From Streptomyces deccanensis (GTDB lineage: Bacteria > Actinomycetota > Actinomycetes > Streptomycetales > Streptomycetaceae): a stretch of 64,000 nucleotides of DNA. The notes beneath the pieces were generated by a model. The model ran no database searches. It was given only the letters and a program-made list of their open reading frames with translations, and was not told where the DNA came from. A program made the translations under genes and the position numbers. Each line of letters starts with the position of its first letter. Within the stretch, counting starts at the first letter, position 1. The stretch spans positions 5,084,001 to 5,148,000 of the forward strand of contig NZ_CP092431.1 of NCBI RefSeq assembly GCF_022385335.1. Reading direction: 5' to 3'. This document shows positions 26,332 through 36,065 of this stretch, in pieces.

Positions 26332-27473
26332 GCACGGAGAACCCCGCTACGGGTCCCGGCGAGGGCACCCGCGCGGTGCGCGCCGGACTGCCCGAGCCGG
26401 TCAAGCACGAGCCCACCCTCCCCGGGCCGGTCTTCGCCGCCCACTACCACCTGCCCGGCGAGCCCACGGGCCCGTACGCCTACGGACGCGACCAGAACCC
26501 CACCTGGACCCTTCTGGAACAGGCCATCGGCGAACTGGAGGCCCCCGGGCAGGACGACGTCGAGACGGTCGCCTTCGCCTCCGGCATGGCCGCCATCTCG
26601 GCCGTCCTCTTCTCCCAGGTCCGCTCCGGTGACGTCCTCGTCCTGCCGAGCGACGGCTACAACGTGCTTCCGCTGGCCGGCGAGCAGCTGCGGTCGTACG
26701 GCGTCGAGGTGCGCAGCGCACCGACGGGCGGCGACGCCCAGCTCGACGCCCTGGACGGCGCCAGGCTGCTGTGGATCGAGACACCCTCGAACCCGGGGCT
26801 GGACGTGTGCGACGTGCGGCGGCTCAGCGAGGCGGCCCGCGCGCGGGGGTGCCTCGTGGCCGTCGACAACACCCTGGCGACACCGCTGGGGCAGCGCCCG
26901 CTGGATCTGGGTGCCGATTTCGCCGTGGCCAGCGGAACGAAGCAGCTGACCGGTCACGGGGACGTGCTGCTCGGGTACGTCGCCGGGCGTGACCCCGCGC
27001 TGATGGCCGGGGTGAGGCGATGGCGCAAGATCGTCGGAGCGATCCCGGGCCCGATGGAGGCCTGGCTGGCCCACCGCTCGCTCGCCACCCTCCAACTGCG
27101 TGCGGACCGGCAGAACGTCAACGCCCTTGCCGTGGCCGAGGCGCTCAAGGGTCGGCCCGAAGTCACCGGATTGCGCTATCCCGGGCTGCCCGACGACCCC
27201 TCGCACAAGATCGCCTCGCAGCAGATGCGGCGCTACGGGTGCGTGGTGTCGTTCGCGTTGCCCACACGCGCGCGTGCCGACCGTTTCCTCGACGCGCTCC
27301 GCCTGGTGGACGACGCCACGAGCTTCGGCGGGGTGCGCTCCACCGCCGAGCGGCGAGGCCGTTGGGGAGGCGACGCGGTGCCGGAGGGCTTCATCCGTTT
27401 CTCGGCAGGTGCGGAGGACACCGACGATCTCGTGGCGGACGTGCTGCGGGCGCTCGCAGTCTCTACCGAGTAG
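26328..27473 (+). CDS. Cystathionine gamma-lyase-type PLP enzyme
   Basis: Cys/Met-metabolism PLP-dependent enzyme, 381 aa, acting on sulfur amino acids. The sequence has FASGMAAISAVL (PLP phosphate region), WIETPSNPGLDVCDV, VDNTLATP, and the Schiff-base lysine in SGTKQLTGHGD. The ATG overlaps the ptpA TGA (ATGA), indicating translational coupling. Gamma-lyase or gamma-synthase activities cannot be separated by eye. It ends at a strong hairpin. Confidence 0.88.
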   Translation: MSTENPATGPGEGTRAVRAGLPEPVKHEPTLPGPVFAAHYHLPGEPTGPYAYGRDQNPTWTLLEQAIGELEAPGQDDVETVAFASGMAAISAVLFSQVRSGDVLVLPSDGYNVLPLAGEQLRSYGVEVRSAPTGGDAQLDALDGARLLWIETPSNPGLDVCDVRRLSEAARARGCLVAVDNTLATPLGQRPLDLGADFAVASGTKQLTGHGDVLLGYVAGRDPALMAGVRRWRKIVGAIPGPMEAWLAHRSLATLQLRADRQNVNALAVAEALKGRPEVTGLRYPGLPDDPSHKIASQQMRRYGCVVSFALPTRARADRFLDALRLVDDATSFGGVRSTAERRGRWGGDAVPEGFIRFSAGAEDTDDLVADVLRALAVSTE

Positions 27474-27491
27474 TACCGCGCTACGTACAAC

Positions 27492-27530
27492 GGACGGTCC
27501 GAGCCTCCCCCCTCGTGGCTCGGACCGTCC
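27492..27530. terminator. Terminator after the PLP-enzyme operon
   Basis: GGACGGTCCGAGCC (27492-27505) and GGCTCGGACCGTCC (27517-27530) form a 14-bp perfect stem with an 11-base loop, 18 bases after the stop codon. Confidence 0.85.
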
Positions 27531-27661
27531 CCGGTTCCGCGCGCGAAGAACCGCGCGAACAAGGCTAGTTGACTCTGTGTCAGTGTCCAATCACAGTAGC
27601 GACAGAGACCTATCGACTTATTTATAGTTGGGCGCTCCGGGGGCGGCGAGGGGAGGCGACC

Positions 27662-28567
27662 ATGGATCTGGCCCTACTGCGGACGTTCGTGACCGTGCAC
27701 CGGGCCGGTTCCTTCACCCGTGCCGCCGCCCTGCTCGGTCTGTCGCAGCCGGCCGTCACCTCGCAGATACGCACTCTCGAGCGGCAACTCGGCCGCCCGC
27801 TCTTCCTGCGCAAGGCCCGGGGGGTGACGCCGACGACCATCGGCGACGAGCTCGCCCACAAGGCTGCCCCGCATCTCGACGCGCTGGTGGAGATCGCCGA
27901 GACCGGCCTCGACGACGACTCCTCCTTACGGACCCTCCATCTCGCCGGCCCGCCGGAGTTCACCGCCGAGCGGGCCCTGCCCGCGCTCACCGCCCTGACC
28001 GGCGACGACGGCCAGGGGTTCGCGCTGCGGGTCTCCTTCGGAAACTCCGACGAGGTGCTGGAGGGCCTTGCCGCCGGACACCACGACCTGGCCATCACCA
28101 CCGCCCAGCCGCGTGGTGCCCTGCTCGCAGCGGCCCCCCTCTGCGACGAGGAGCACGTCCTGGTCGCCGCCCCGCGCTGGGCGGACGTGATCGGTCCGGG
28201 GAGGCCGGGGCGCAAGGGGGCGCACACGCTGGAGGAGCTTCCCCTCGTCGAGGTACACGAGTCACTGCCCTTCATCACCCGCTACTGGGCCTCGGTCTTC
28301 GACGCCCGGCCCGCCACCTCCGGGACCGTCGTCGTCCCGGACCTGCGCGCGGTCATCGCCTGTGCGATCTCGGGCGCGGGGCTGGCCGTGGTCCCCCGCT
28401 ACCTGTGCGCTTCCGCCCTGGAGCGCGGTGACCTCGTCACGCTTCTCGAACCCGCGGTGCCCCCGTTGCGAACCTATTTCCTGGTGGTCCGTACCGGCAC
28501 CCTGGCCATGGCGCACATCGCGCGGGCGCACGAGTGGCTGCTGGAGACCTCGGCGAACTGGTCCTGA
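27662..28567 (+). CDS. LysR-family transcriptional regulator
   Basis: A 301-aa regulator. N-terminal winged helix (residues 1-60) with LLRTFVTVHRAGSFTRAAAL and LSQPAVTSQIRTLERQLG, then a periplasmic-binding-like effector domain (90-300) with LHLAGPPEFTAERALPAL and CAISGAGLAVVPRYL. The ATG at 27662 follows GGGAGG. The target genes and effector are unknown; no divergent partner is present, so autoregulation or a distal target is likely. Confidence 0.88.
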   Translation: MDLALLRTFVTVHRAGSFTRAAALLGLSQPAVTSQIRTLERQLGRPLFLRKARGVTPTTIGDELAHKAAPHLDALVEIAETGLDDDSSLRTLHLAGPPEFTAERALPALTALTGDDGQGFALRVSFGNSDEVLEGLAAGHHDLAITTAQPRGALLAAAPLCDEEHVLVAAPRWADVIGPGRPGRKGAHTLEELPLVEVHESLPFITRYWASVFDARPATSGTVVVPDLRAVIACAISGAGLAVVPRYLCASALERGDLVTLLEPAVPPLRTYFLVVRTGTLAMAHIARAHEWLLETSANWS

Positions 28568-28655
28568 GGCAACGGTGGACTCCTTGGACAGAGGGGGAGG
28601 CCGAGCGCGGAACAGCGGCGAGCGCCGGGGTGCTCCTCTTCCTCGCCCCGGTGAT

Positions 28656-28669
28656 GTTTCACGTGGAAC
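28656..28669. other. Degenerate parS site
   Basis: GTTTCACGTGGAAC, one mismatch from the parS palindrome, in the gap between the LysR and NUDIX genes. Confidence 0.6.
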
Positions 28670-28690
28670 ATGCGGGGCCACATTTCTCCC

Positions 28691-29173
28691 ATGACCGTAC
28701 GACCCGTGGTCAAGCGCACCGCCCGCGCCGTCCTGCTCGACGGCGACGACCTGATCCTGATCAAGCGCACCAAGCCGGGCATGGATCCCTACTGGCTCAC
28801 GCCGGGCGGCGGGGTCGAGCCGGAGGACACCACGGTCGTCGACGCGCTCCACCGCGAAGTGCACGAGGAGCTCGGCGCCAAGATCACTGATGTGGTGCCC
28901 TGTTTCGTGGACACCGTCGAGCACATCGGCGAGGACGGCGGCGCCACCGGTGTGAAGGTCCAGCACTTCTTCGTCTGCCGTCTGGAGTCCATGGATCCCT
29001 CCAAGCGGCACGGCCCCGAGGTGGAGGAGCCCCTGGGGGAGTACGAGATCGTGCGTATCCCCTTCACCCGGGTCGGCATCGCCTCCGTCCACCTCGTCCC
29101 GTTGTCGCTGCGGCACTACCTGGACGGGAACATCGAGGGCGTACGGGCGATGCACGCGCCCGACCTGGGCTGA
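28691..29173 (+). CDS. NUDIX hydrolase
   Basis: A 160-aa NUDIX-fold pyrophosphohydrolase starting MTVRPVVKRTARAVLLDGDD. The box GVEPED-T-TVVDALHREVHEELGA keeps RE and EE of the metal site but has Thr where the first Glu is usual, a pattern I have seen in actinobacterial members. The substrate is unknown. A GTG-type earlier start (28670) is less likely. It converges with the globin-reductase gene. Confidence 0.85.
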   Translation: MTVRPVVKRTARAVLLDGDDLILIKRTKPGMDPYWLTPGGGVEPEDTTVVDALHREVHEELGAKITDVVPCFVDTVEHIGEDGGATGVKVQHFFVCRLESMDPSKRHGPEVEEPLGEYEIVRIPFTRVGIASVHLVPLSLRHYLDGNIEGVRAMHAPDLG

Positions 29174-29222
29174 CCGTCCAGAGGCGACCGGTGGCCAACC
29201 ACCGCCGTCCTGATCTCGGACG

Positions 29223-30671
29223 TCAGTCCCCGGCGGCCACCAGTTCCTCCACCGAATCGTGGCGTATGCGGTCGGCTGGGATCCCGGCGGCCTTCAGTGC
29301 GTCCACACCGCTGCGGATCATGCCGGGCGGGCCGGAGAGGTACGCGTCGTACCCGTTCCAGGGCCCGTGGTCGCGTATGGCGTCGGGCAGCTGGAGCAGT
29401 CCGTGCTTGTCCACGACCGGGCGCACCTCGAGCCAGGAGTTGCTCTGCTGCAGCCGCAGCAGGGTGTCGAGGTCGTAGAGGTCCTGGCCGGTGCGGGCTC
29501 CGTAGAAGACCTCGACGGGGCGGTGCCGTCCGTGTTCGGCCACGTCCTCCACGATTGCCTTGATCGGCGCGATACCGGTGCCCCCGCCCAGACAGAGCAG
29601 GCCGCTGTCGCTGGTGTGGTCGACGGTCATCCCCCCGGCCGGCGGCCCCAGTCGCAGCACGTCGCCGGGCCGGGCACGGTGCACGAGCGAGTTGGAGACC
29701 CAGCCCGCGGAGATCGCCTTCACATGGAACGACAGCAACCCGTCCGAGCGCGGCGCGGAGGCGAAGGAGTAGTGCCGCCAGATCCGCGGCCACCAGGGAG
29801 TCTCCAGGCTCGTGTACTGCCCGGCGAGGAAGGGATACGGCTGGTTCGGACGGACGGTGAGGATCGCTGTGTCCGCGGTTCTCAGATCGTGTGAGACGAC
29901 CTCGGCGAGCCACCATGGCGGGGATCGCAGCTCGTCGGCGGCCGCCGCGTCGATCATCACCTGGGAGATCGTGGTGTACGTCCGGACCCAGGCGGCCTCG
30001 GTCTCGTCGTTCCAGCTTGCCTTGGCGTACCGGCTCAGCGCGCCGATCAGACACTCGCCGACGGCCGGGTAGTGCTCGGCCTGGGTCCCGTACTTGCGGT
30101 GGCCACGACCGAGGTTCTGCAGGTAGTCGACCAGGACGGGCGTGTTGTCGATGTGTTCGGCCGCGGTCAGCAGTGCCTTGAGCAGGCGGTCCCGCTGGGC
30201 GTCCATCGCCGGGGGGAACATCGAGCGCAGCTCCGGGTGCTGGACGAAGAGCAGCGCGTAGAAGTACGAGGTGACCTTGTCGGCGACAGGTCCGACCTCG
30301 GCCATCGTCCGCCGGATGAGAACGGCGTCGGGTGAGCCGGTGGCGGTGTGACCGGCGCGCTCGTCCGACACGAGGGGCTCGAAGACCGAGTGGTCGGAGT
30401 CGCGATCCGGGGCGGGCGGAGGACTGAGTGGGGCACTGGGAGGAAAATCCGAACCGGTCTGTATTCGCTCCTGTGCGGCGCTCTCCCGGTTCGGCTGCGG
30501 GCCTTCAGGCGGCTCCTGCGAACGACCGACGGGCCGCAGGGCCGCGAGACGGTTGCCCTCTGGCTCCTGCTCCCCGCCAGGGGGCGGCGATGTGCGAGGC
30601 GTGAACCATCCGCCTCCGTCAGTGTCCCCCGAAGTACCGTTGCCGGCCGACGTGGTGGTCGGAGCGTCCAT
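29223..30671 (-). CDS. Globin-linked FAD/NAD reductase (flavohaemoprotein-like)
   Basis: A 482-aa fusion with a Pro-rich N-terminal region of about 110 residues, then a globin domain (SYFYALLFVQHPELR, and the proximal-type His in GRGHRKYG) and a ferredoxin-reductase domain with RHYSFAS (FAD) and GGGTGIAPIKAIVE (NAD). Such proteins detoxify nitric oxide by dioxygenation (known for the Hmp family). The ATG at 30671 is one option; another ATG at 30692 would add 7 residues. It is followed by a long, mostly empty intergenic region. Confidence 0.85.
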   Translation of the reverse strand: MDAPTTTSAGNGTSGDTDGGGWFTPRTSPPPGGEQEPEGNRLAALRPVGRSQEPPEGPQPNRESAAQERIQTGSDFPPSAPLSPPPAPDRDSDHSVFEPLVSDERAGHTATGSPDAVLIRRTMAEVGPVADKVTSYFYALLFVQHPELRSMFPPAMDAQRDRLLKALLTAAEHIDNTPVLVDYLQNLGRGHRKYGTQAEHYPAVGECLIGALSRYAKASWNDETEAAWVRTYTTISQVMIDAAAADELRSPPWWLAEVVSHDLRTADTAILTVRPNQPYPFLAGQYTSLETPWWPRIWRHYSFASAPRSDGLLSFHVKAISAGWVSNSLVHRARPGDVLRLGPPAGGMTVDHTSDSGLLCLGGGTGIAPIKAIVEDVAEHGRHRPVEVFYGARTGQDLYDLDTLLRLQQSNSWLEVRPVVDKHGLLQLPDAIRDHGPWNGYDAYLSGPPGMIRSGVDALKAAGIPADRIRHDSVEELVAAGD

Positions 30672-31376
30672 GGTCTGCCTCGCCTCGAGCATCTTTCGGT
30701 CGATCTGCGTACGTCCTCCAGACGGAAGTCGCACGTTTTCCCCCGCGGACGGCCTTGCTAATCCCCGTTCGTTCCCCGTCGACCAATGCGGCCACATTCA
30801 ACCCGGGTTTTTGCTCCGTACGGACAAGTAGATGAGAGTGTGACGTGAGCCGCAGCACTCACGGCAGCGTTCCACAGCGCGCGAACGCCCCCGCCTCGTA
30901 ACGGTAAACGCAGGTTCTCGATCTCCCTGTCCGGTTAGGCTGCATTGAGCTGCGTTCGTACCCCCGCCATGAGACGACTGCATCTCGCTTCGGACACGAA
31001 CCGGACTCGACCCTACCGGCAGGGCCGTCACGCACAAGTCCCCCCTGGCCGTACCGGTAATTCGACGGGCGCGAATCAGCGATTCCTTCAATTACCGGGC
31101 GCGTCAGACCAATTCATAGGCATCCCACAGATCCTGGTGTCGAGTGCGCGCAGACGAACGACACTCCCCCGATCGGGCGCTTCGTTCACCTGCCCCGAAT
31201 CCGTGAGGTCATGGATGCGAGGCGAGACCCGCCTGCACGCCTATGCCCGGAGACGGATGTTTCACGTGAAACATCCGTCCGCGCGCTGTGCGGTTGTGCA
31301 CGAGATGGCCAAAAGGGCGCGCGTCCGACGGCAAACCGGTGGACGTCAGAGGCGTGTGTCGGACAACCTGACCTGC
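30672..31376. other. Gene-poor intergenic region
   Basis: About 700 bp without a convincing gene. It contains one perfect parS (31259-31272) near its right end. Frames such as 30945 onward are just extensions of the downstream GNAT frame. Otherwise I see nothing distinctive. Confidence 0.5.
31259..31272. other. parS site
   Basis: Perfect GTTTCACGTGAAAC, the ParB-binding centromere palindrome of Streptomyces, with flanking GGAT/ATCC extending the symmetry. Confidence 0.9.
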
Positions 31377-32243
31377 GTGTCGACACCATTCCCCACTCCT
31401 CTGCCCATTCGCCGTCTGACGCTTCGCGATCTCGTCGCCTGCGCCGACCTGTCCGAGGATCGGGGCTGGCCTCGCGAGGAGCACAAGTGGGGGCTGCTGC
31501 TGTCGGCCGGCACGGGATACGGCATCGATGACCCCGAGGGCGGGCTGATCACTGCCTGCGTCGTCACCGAGTACGGCCCTGCGGGTCGCCCGGATCTGGG
31601 AGCGATCGGCATGGTGCTGGTCGCCGAGCGGCACGCCCGCCAGGGCATCGGGCGCCGCCTGATGCGGCACGTCCTCGCGGAGATGGGCACGACACCGCTG
31701 ACCCTGCACGCCACACCGCACGGACGCCCGCTCTATGAGGAGCTGGGCTTCAAGGTCACCGGACGGGCCGAGATGGTGCGCGGGCACTTCACGGCAGGGG
31801 GTGCGGACCCCGCGGTGTCCACTCGCCCGGCCACGGCCGAGGATCTCCCCACGATCCTCCGGCTCGACGCAGAGGTGTTCGGCACGGACCGCACCCACGT
31901 CCTCACCCGACTGCCCGCCTTCGCTGACCAACTGCGCGTCGCGGAGGAGAACGGCCGAATCATCGGATACGCGGCCGCCTGGCCCAATCTGAACGACCAG
32001 GTCGTCGGTCCACTGATCGCCCGCGACACGGAGGCGGCGAAGGCACTCATCGCCTCCCTCGCCGCCCACACGGACCGGCCCTTGCGCACCGACGTCGACG
32101 TTCGCCACGAGGAGCTGCTGACGTGGGTGAAGGAACGTGGCCTGGTGTCGATCGCCTTCAACGCCGTGATGACGTACGGGATCTCCGAGCTGCCAGGTGA
32201 CTGGGCCCGGCGCTACGCCCCACTGACCGTGGCGGCGGGCTGA
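31377..32243 (+). CDS. Double GNAT acetyltransferase
   Basis: A 288-aa protein with two GNAT-like halves. The first (residues 8-130) has the acetyl-CoA motif VLVAERHARQGIGRRLMRHV, and the second (about 140-285) begins TRPATAEDLPTILRLDAEVFG but lacks an obvious Q/RxxGxG/A loop, so it may be substrate-binding only. The GTG at 31377 (VSTPFPTPLPIRRLTLRD) is chosen; earlier in-frame starts cross the parS site. Substrate unknown. Confidence 0.82.
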   Translation: MSTPFPTPLPIRRLTLRDLVACADLSEDRGWPREEHKWGLLLSAGTGYGIDDPEGGLITACVVTEYGPAGRPDLGAIGMVLVAERHARQGIGRRLMRHVLAEMGTTPLTLHATPHGRPLYEELGFKVTGRAEMVRGHFTAGGADPAVSTRPATAEDLPTILRLDAEVFGTDRTHVLTRLPAFADQLRVAEENGRIIGYAAAWPNLNDQVVGPLIARDTEAAKALIASLAAHTDRPLRTDVDVRHEELLTWVKERGLVSIAFNAVMTYGISELPGDWARRYAPLTVAAG

Positions 32244-32275
32244 GGCCCACGCCGACGGTCTCGGCCCACCGACCG

Positions 32276-33487
32276 TCAGTGGTGGGCGGGTGTCCGTCGG
32301 GCGTCCGCTCCCGTGGATTCCGCGACGACCGTGCCGATGACGCTCTGCCTGCGCTCCAGCGCCGCCGCGACGAACGCCAGCGCGAGCGCGCTCGCGGCGA
32401 GAGCGGCTCCTACCCAGTTGGGTGCCGTGTAGCCGAGACCCGCGTCGATGACGAGGCCGCCGAGCCAGGCGGCGAGCGCGTTGCCGAGGTTGAAGGCACC
32501 TATGTTCACGGCCGAGGCCAGCGTCGGTGCGCCGTGCGCCTGGTCGAGGACCCGCTTCTGCAACGGCGGTACGGTCGCGAAGCCCAGCGCGCCGACCAGT
32601 GCCAGGGTCACTGCGGCGGCGATCTTGTCGTGGGCGGTGAATGAGAACAGGGCGAGGACGACGGCCAGCGCGCCCAGCGAGACGTACAGCATGGGCATCA
32701 GCGCGCGATCCGCGTACGTGCCGCCCACCAGGTTGCCGCCGACCATGCCCAGGCCGAAGAGAACGAGGAGCCAGGTGACGGAGGAGTCGGCGAAGCCGGC
32801 GACATGCGTCATCATCGGCGCGACGTAGGTGACTGCCGCGAACACCCCTCCGAAGCCCAGCACAGTCATCGCCATGGCCAGCAGAACCTGAACGTTCTTG
32901 AACGCGGCCAGCTCGTGCCGGAGGCGGACCTCTGTCGGCCTGGGCATCTCGGGAACCAGCCTGGCGATGCCCAACAACCCGACGACGCCCAGCGCCGTGA
33001 CCCCGGCGAAGGTGACCCGCCAGCCGACGGTCTGTCCGATCAGAGTGCCCAGGGGCACTCCGACGACGTTCGCGACGGTCAGGCCGCTGAACATCATCGC
33101 GAGAGCACCGGCCTTGCGGTCCGGGGCGACGAGGTCGGCCGCGACCACCGAGCCGATACCGAAGAAGGCCCCGTGCGCCAGGGAGGCGACCACACGCCCG
33201 AGGAGCATGACGGAGTAGGCGGGGGCGAGCGTGGAGAGCAGGTTGCCCGCGATGAACAGCCCCATCAGCAGCATGAGCATCCGTTTGCGGGACACCCGCG
33301 TGCCCAGGGTGGTCATGATCGGCGCTCCGAGCACGACACCAAGTGCGTAGCCGGTCACGAGCAGCCCCGCGGTGGGGATGGAGACATCGAAGTCGCCGGC
33401 GACCTCGGGCAGCACACCCATGATCACGAACTCGGTCGTTCCGATGCCGAAGGCCCCGATCGCGAGAGCCAGAAGCGCGAGAGGCAT
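32276..33487 (-). CDS. MFS efflux transporter (AraJ/Bcr-like)
   Basis: A 403-aa major-facilitator protein with twelve predicted helices, starting MPLALLALAIGAFGIGTTEF. It has the conserved loop GAPIMTTLGTRVSRKRMLMLL between TM2 and TM3. Probable drug or sugar efflux. The gene diverges from the MarR regulator (33627) with a 139-bp gap containing an inverted repeat, a frequent MarR-MFS arrangement in which MarR represses the pump. Confidence 0.88.
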   Translation of the reverse strand: MPLALLALAIGAFGIGTTEFVIMGVLPEVAGDFDVSIPTAGLLVTGYALGVVLGAPIMTTLGTRVSRKRMLMLLMGLFIAGNLLSTLAPAYSVMLLGRVVASLAHGAFFGIGSVVAADLVAPDRKAGALAMMFSGLTVANVVGVPLGTLIGQTVGWRVTFAGVTALGVVGLLGIARLVPEMPRPTEVRLRHELAAFKNVQVLLAMAMTVLGFGGVFAAVTYVAPMMTHVAGFADSSVTWLLVLFGLGMVGGNLVGGTYADRALMPMLYVSLGALAVVLALFSFTAHDKIAAAVTLALVGALGFATVPPLQKRVLDQAHGAPTLASAVNIGAFNLGNALAAWLGGLVIDAGLGYTAPNWVGAALAASALALAFVAAALERRQSVIGTVVAESTGADARRTPAHH

Positions 33488-33508
33488 GAGGGCTACACCT
33501 TCCAGAAG

Positions 33509-33540
33509 ATTGCATGTGCGCTTTACGAGCGTACACAATA
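33509..33540. promoter_or_regulatory. Possible MarR operator
   Basis: Imperfect inverted repeat ATTGcatGTGCGC ... GCGTACaCAATA in the divergent MFS/MarR gap. Binding by the adjacent MarR is inferred. Confidence 0.4.
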
Positions 33541-33626
33541 CTTGCAGACGCGTCATATCTGCTTGAGCTGTCTATTGCACGACTGGCCTATCCTGGAGAG
33601 GACAGCTCTGGGACGGAGGACCACCG

Positions 33627-34085
33627 ATGACAGCGACGGATCCCGCGCTCACCGCCCTGGCACAGGGCTGGTGCGCTCTCTCCCTGCTGCACGGTCGGAT
33701 CGAGGCCCACATCGAACGCGCACTGCAGGCCGGACACGACCTGAGCGTGCGTGAGTACTCCCTGCTGGACGTGCTGAGTCGACAGCACGACGGCGAGGGT
33801 GGGCACCTCCAGATGAAGCAGGTCGCCGACGCGGTCGTCCTCAGCCAGAGCGCGACCACCCGCCTGGTCACCCGGCTCGAGGATCGCGGACTGCTTGCGC
33901 GCTACCTCTGCCCGACCGACCGTCGGGGCATCTACACCGATGTCTCCGAAACGGGCCTGCAACTCCTCGCGGCAGCACGCCCCACCAACGACGCCGCCCT
34001 GCGTGAGGCCCTGGACGCGGCCGCCGAGAACCCCGAACTGGCCCCACTCGTCCGCGTCGTGGAGTCGCTGAACGTGCCCGCGTAG
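33627..34085 (+). CDS. MarR-family regulator
   Basis: A 152-aa winged-helix repressor: LSVREYSLLDVLSRQ, LQMKQVADAVVLSQSATTRLVTRLEDRG (recognition region, about residues 55-85) and the wing LLARYLCPTDRRGIYTDVSETG. Probably controls the divergent MFS pump in response to a small ligand. It lies 10 bp before the GNAT gene, so the two may be co-transcribed. Confidence 0.85.
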   Translation: MTATDPALTALAQGWCALSLLHGRIEAHIERALQAGHDLSVREYSLLDVLSRQHDGEGGHLQMKQVADAVVLSQSATTRLVTRLEDRGLLARYLCPTDRRGIYTDVSETGLQLLAAARPTNDAALREALDAAAENPELAPLVRVVESLNVPA

Positions 34086-34094
34086 GGTGCGGGC

Positions 34095-34547
34095 ATGGGA
34101 GATCTGGAGATTCGCCCGGCGACCGAGAACGACGTCCCGGAGATCGTCGCGATGTTGGCCGACGACCCCTTGGGCGCACAGCGCGAGTCACCGGACGACC
34201 TGGCTCCCTATCTCACCGCTCTGGAACGTCTCCGTGGTGACCCGCACCAACACGTGGTGGTCGCCGTCCGTCAGGGCCGCGTCGTCGGGACGCTCCAGCT
34301 GACGATCGTTCCGGGACTCTCTCGACGCGGTTCCACCCGGGCGATCATCGAAGGCGTACGGGTCCACGACGAGGAGCGCGGCAGCGGCCTCGGTTCACGG
34401 CTCATCGAGTGGGCGATCGAGTCATCACGGGCTCAGGGCTGTCAGTTGGTCCAGCTGACGTCCGATGCCACACGCACCGAGGCCCACCGGTTCTATGAGC
34501 GGCTCGGCTTCGAGGCCAGCCATGTGGGCTTCAAACTGCCGCTGTGA
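34095..34547 (+). CDS. GNAT acetyltransferase
   Basis: A 150-aa single-domain N-acetyltransferase. The acetyl-CoA loop is VRVHDEERGSGLGSRLIEW (about residues 92-112) and the C-terminal strand has FYERLGFEASHVGFKL. Starts ATG at 34095, 10 bp after the MarR stop, so likely in an operon. Substrate unknown; amino-sugar, aminoglycoside or protein amines are possible. Confidence 0.85.
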   Translation: MGDLEIRPATENDVPEIVAMLADDPLGAQRESPDDLAPYLTALERLRGDPHQHVVVAVRQGRVVGTLQLTIVPGLSRRGSTRAIIEGVRVHDEERGSGLGSRLIEWAIESSRAQGCQLVQLTSDATRTEAHRFYERLGFEASHVGFKLPL

Positions 34548-34578
34548 GAAGCGGCTCCGGGGACCGCTGGGGGGTCCT

Positions 34579-34592
34579 GTTTCACGTGAAAC
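34579..34592. other. parS site
   Basis: Perfect GTTTCACGTGAAAC in the gap between the convergent GNAT and serine-hydrolase genes. Confidence 0.9.
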
Positions 34593-34629
34593 ATCGCGAG
34601 CCGGGACCCTCACAGCAGCAGAACCGTGC

Positions 34630-36015
34630 TTACCCGATCGCGCGCCACCCCTCGGGATCCACTCCACCGGGCACCGGAGCCCCCTCGTCGTACGGCTGAC
34701 GCGTGAACACGAACGATCCGAGGTCCAGGTGGCTCACGGTCCCGTCGGGCCTCCGTACGGCCCGCAGGAGCTCTCCCGCGAAATAGCCGTTGAGCCCCGT
34801 CCAACTGCCGTCGTCGTTACGTCGGAAACGAGCACCGCGCAGGGTGGCAGCCAGCGGCTCCAGTGAGAGACCTCCCTCGGCGGTGAGCCGCAGCACGAAG
34901 CTGTACGTCCCCCAGTACCAAGGACCGACCAGCTCCAGGACCGACCGGTCCACCTCGGCCAGCGGCCGCCATGGCTCGGGGATCCGCGGCTCGGCCTCCG
35001 CCACGATGCGTACGAGGTCGGCAGCCACTTCCGACACCACCGGTCCTGAGGTGCAGTTGGTCAGCACGACGGCAGCCACATCGTCCTCGACACTGATGGT
35101 GAGCTGGGCGAGGAAGCCGGGCACCGAGCCTCCGTGACCGACGAGGAACCTGCCGTCTCGGTGCTGAAGCTGCATCCCGAGCCCGTACGCCGCTCCGGCG
35201 ACCACATCGGCGGCCTCCCCCGGCGCTGCCGGCGTCCGCATCTCCAGGAGCGACTCCGCACGCAAAACGCGCTCGTCCCCCCTCGCCAGGAAGACCGCGA
35301 AGCGGGCCAAGTCACCTGCCGTGGACCAGAGTTGCCCTGCGGGCCCCATGCGTCCCAGGTCCTCGACCTGCTCCGGCAGCATCACGTCCGCCCAGGGGTG
35401 CACGGCCCAGCCACCGGCATGCGGTGCCTCCCGGTGCCATGTCGTGCGACTCAGCCCAAGGGGTTCCAGCACCTCTCGTCGCAGAACTTCTTCCCAAGGA
35501 GCACCACGCAACTGCTCGACGAGCGCACCGAGCAGCGTGAAGCCCGGGTTGGAGTAGTGGAAGCGACGGCCTACGGGATGGCGGTGGGGCTGCTCCCCGA
35601 GCACATCGGCGAGCTCCGGACGCAGGGACCCCGGGGTCCGCTCCCACCAGGGCGAGGGGGACTCCGCCGCAAGCCCTGCCGTGTGCGCGAGCAGTTCGGC
35701 GATGGTCGCCTCCCCCGCGCCGGTGCCCGGCAGATGCTTCTCCAACGGGTCACCGAGATCCAGGGCGCCCTCGTCACGCAGCCGCATGACCAGAACAGCG
35801 GTGAAGGTCTTGGTGATCGAACCGATCCGGTACTGCACGTTCGCGTCCGGCCCGTGCCCGTCCACCGAGGTCCGCGCCCCGTTCCACACCGTCTCCCCGC
35901 CCCGGACCACCGCCGCGACCAGTGACGGTGCCCGGCCCTCGGTCTGAGCGACGGCGATGCGGTGCAGCAGCGCCCGACGCGTGGCAGGTAGCAGCTCTTC
36001 GTGAGGTGTTGTCAT
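34630..36015 (-). CDS. Serine hydrolase of the beta-lactamase/D-Ala carboxypeptidase fold
   Basis: A 461-aa protein with the class C-type active-site motif SITK (Ser66-Lys69), the second motif YSN (FHYSNPGFTLL) and HGG (GHGGSVPG), and a C-terminal domain (330-461) of beta-rich type. No signal peptide, so it is probably cytoplasmic. Many such proteins are esterases or peptidases, not resistance enzymes, so beta-lactamase activity is not implied. It lies downstream of dnaB on the same strand, 50 bp away. Confidence 0.85.
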   Translation of the reverse strand: MTTPHEELLPATRRALLHRIAVAQTEGRAPSLVAAVVRGGETVWNGARTSVDGHGPDANVQYRIGSITKTFTAVLVMRLRDEGALDLGDPLEKHLPGTGAGEATIAELLAHTAGLAAESPSPWWERTPGSLRPELADVLGEQPHRHPVGRRFHYSNPGFTLLGALVEQLRGAPWEEVLRREVLEPLGLSRTTWHREAPHAGGWAVHPWADVMLPEQVEDLGRMGPAGQLWSTAGDLARFAVFLARGDERVLRAESLLEMRTPAAPGEAADVVAGAAYGLGMQLQHRDGRFLVGHGGSVPGFLAQLTISVEDDVAAVVLTNCTSGPVVSEVAADLVRIVAEAEPRIPEPWRPLAEVDRSVLELVGPWYWGTYSFVLRLTAEGGLSLEPLAATLRGARFRRNDDGSWTGLNGYFAGELLRAVRRPDGTVSHLDLGSFVFTRQPYDEGAPVPGGVDPEGWRAIG

Positions 36016-36065
36016 GCGCTCAGTCCACCGGGCCCACGACCCGGAGTCGAGCGCATTTCCCCGGG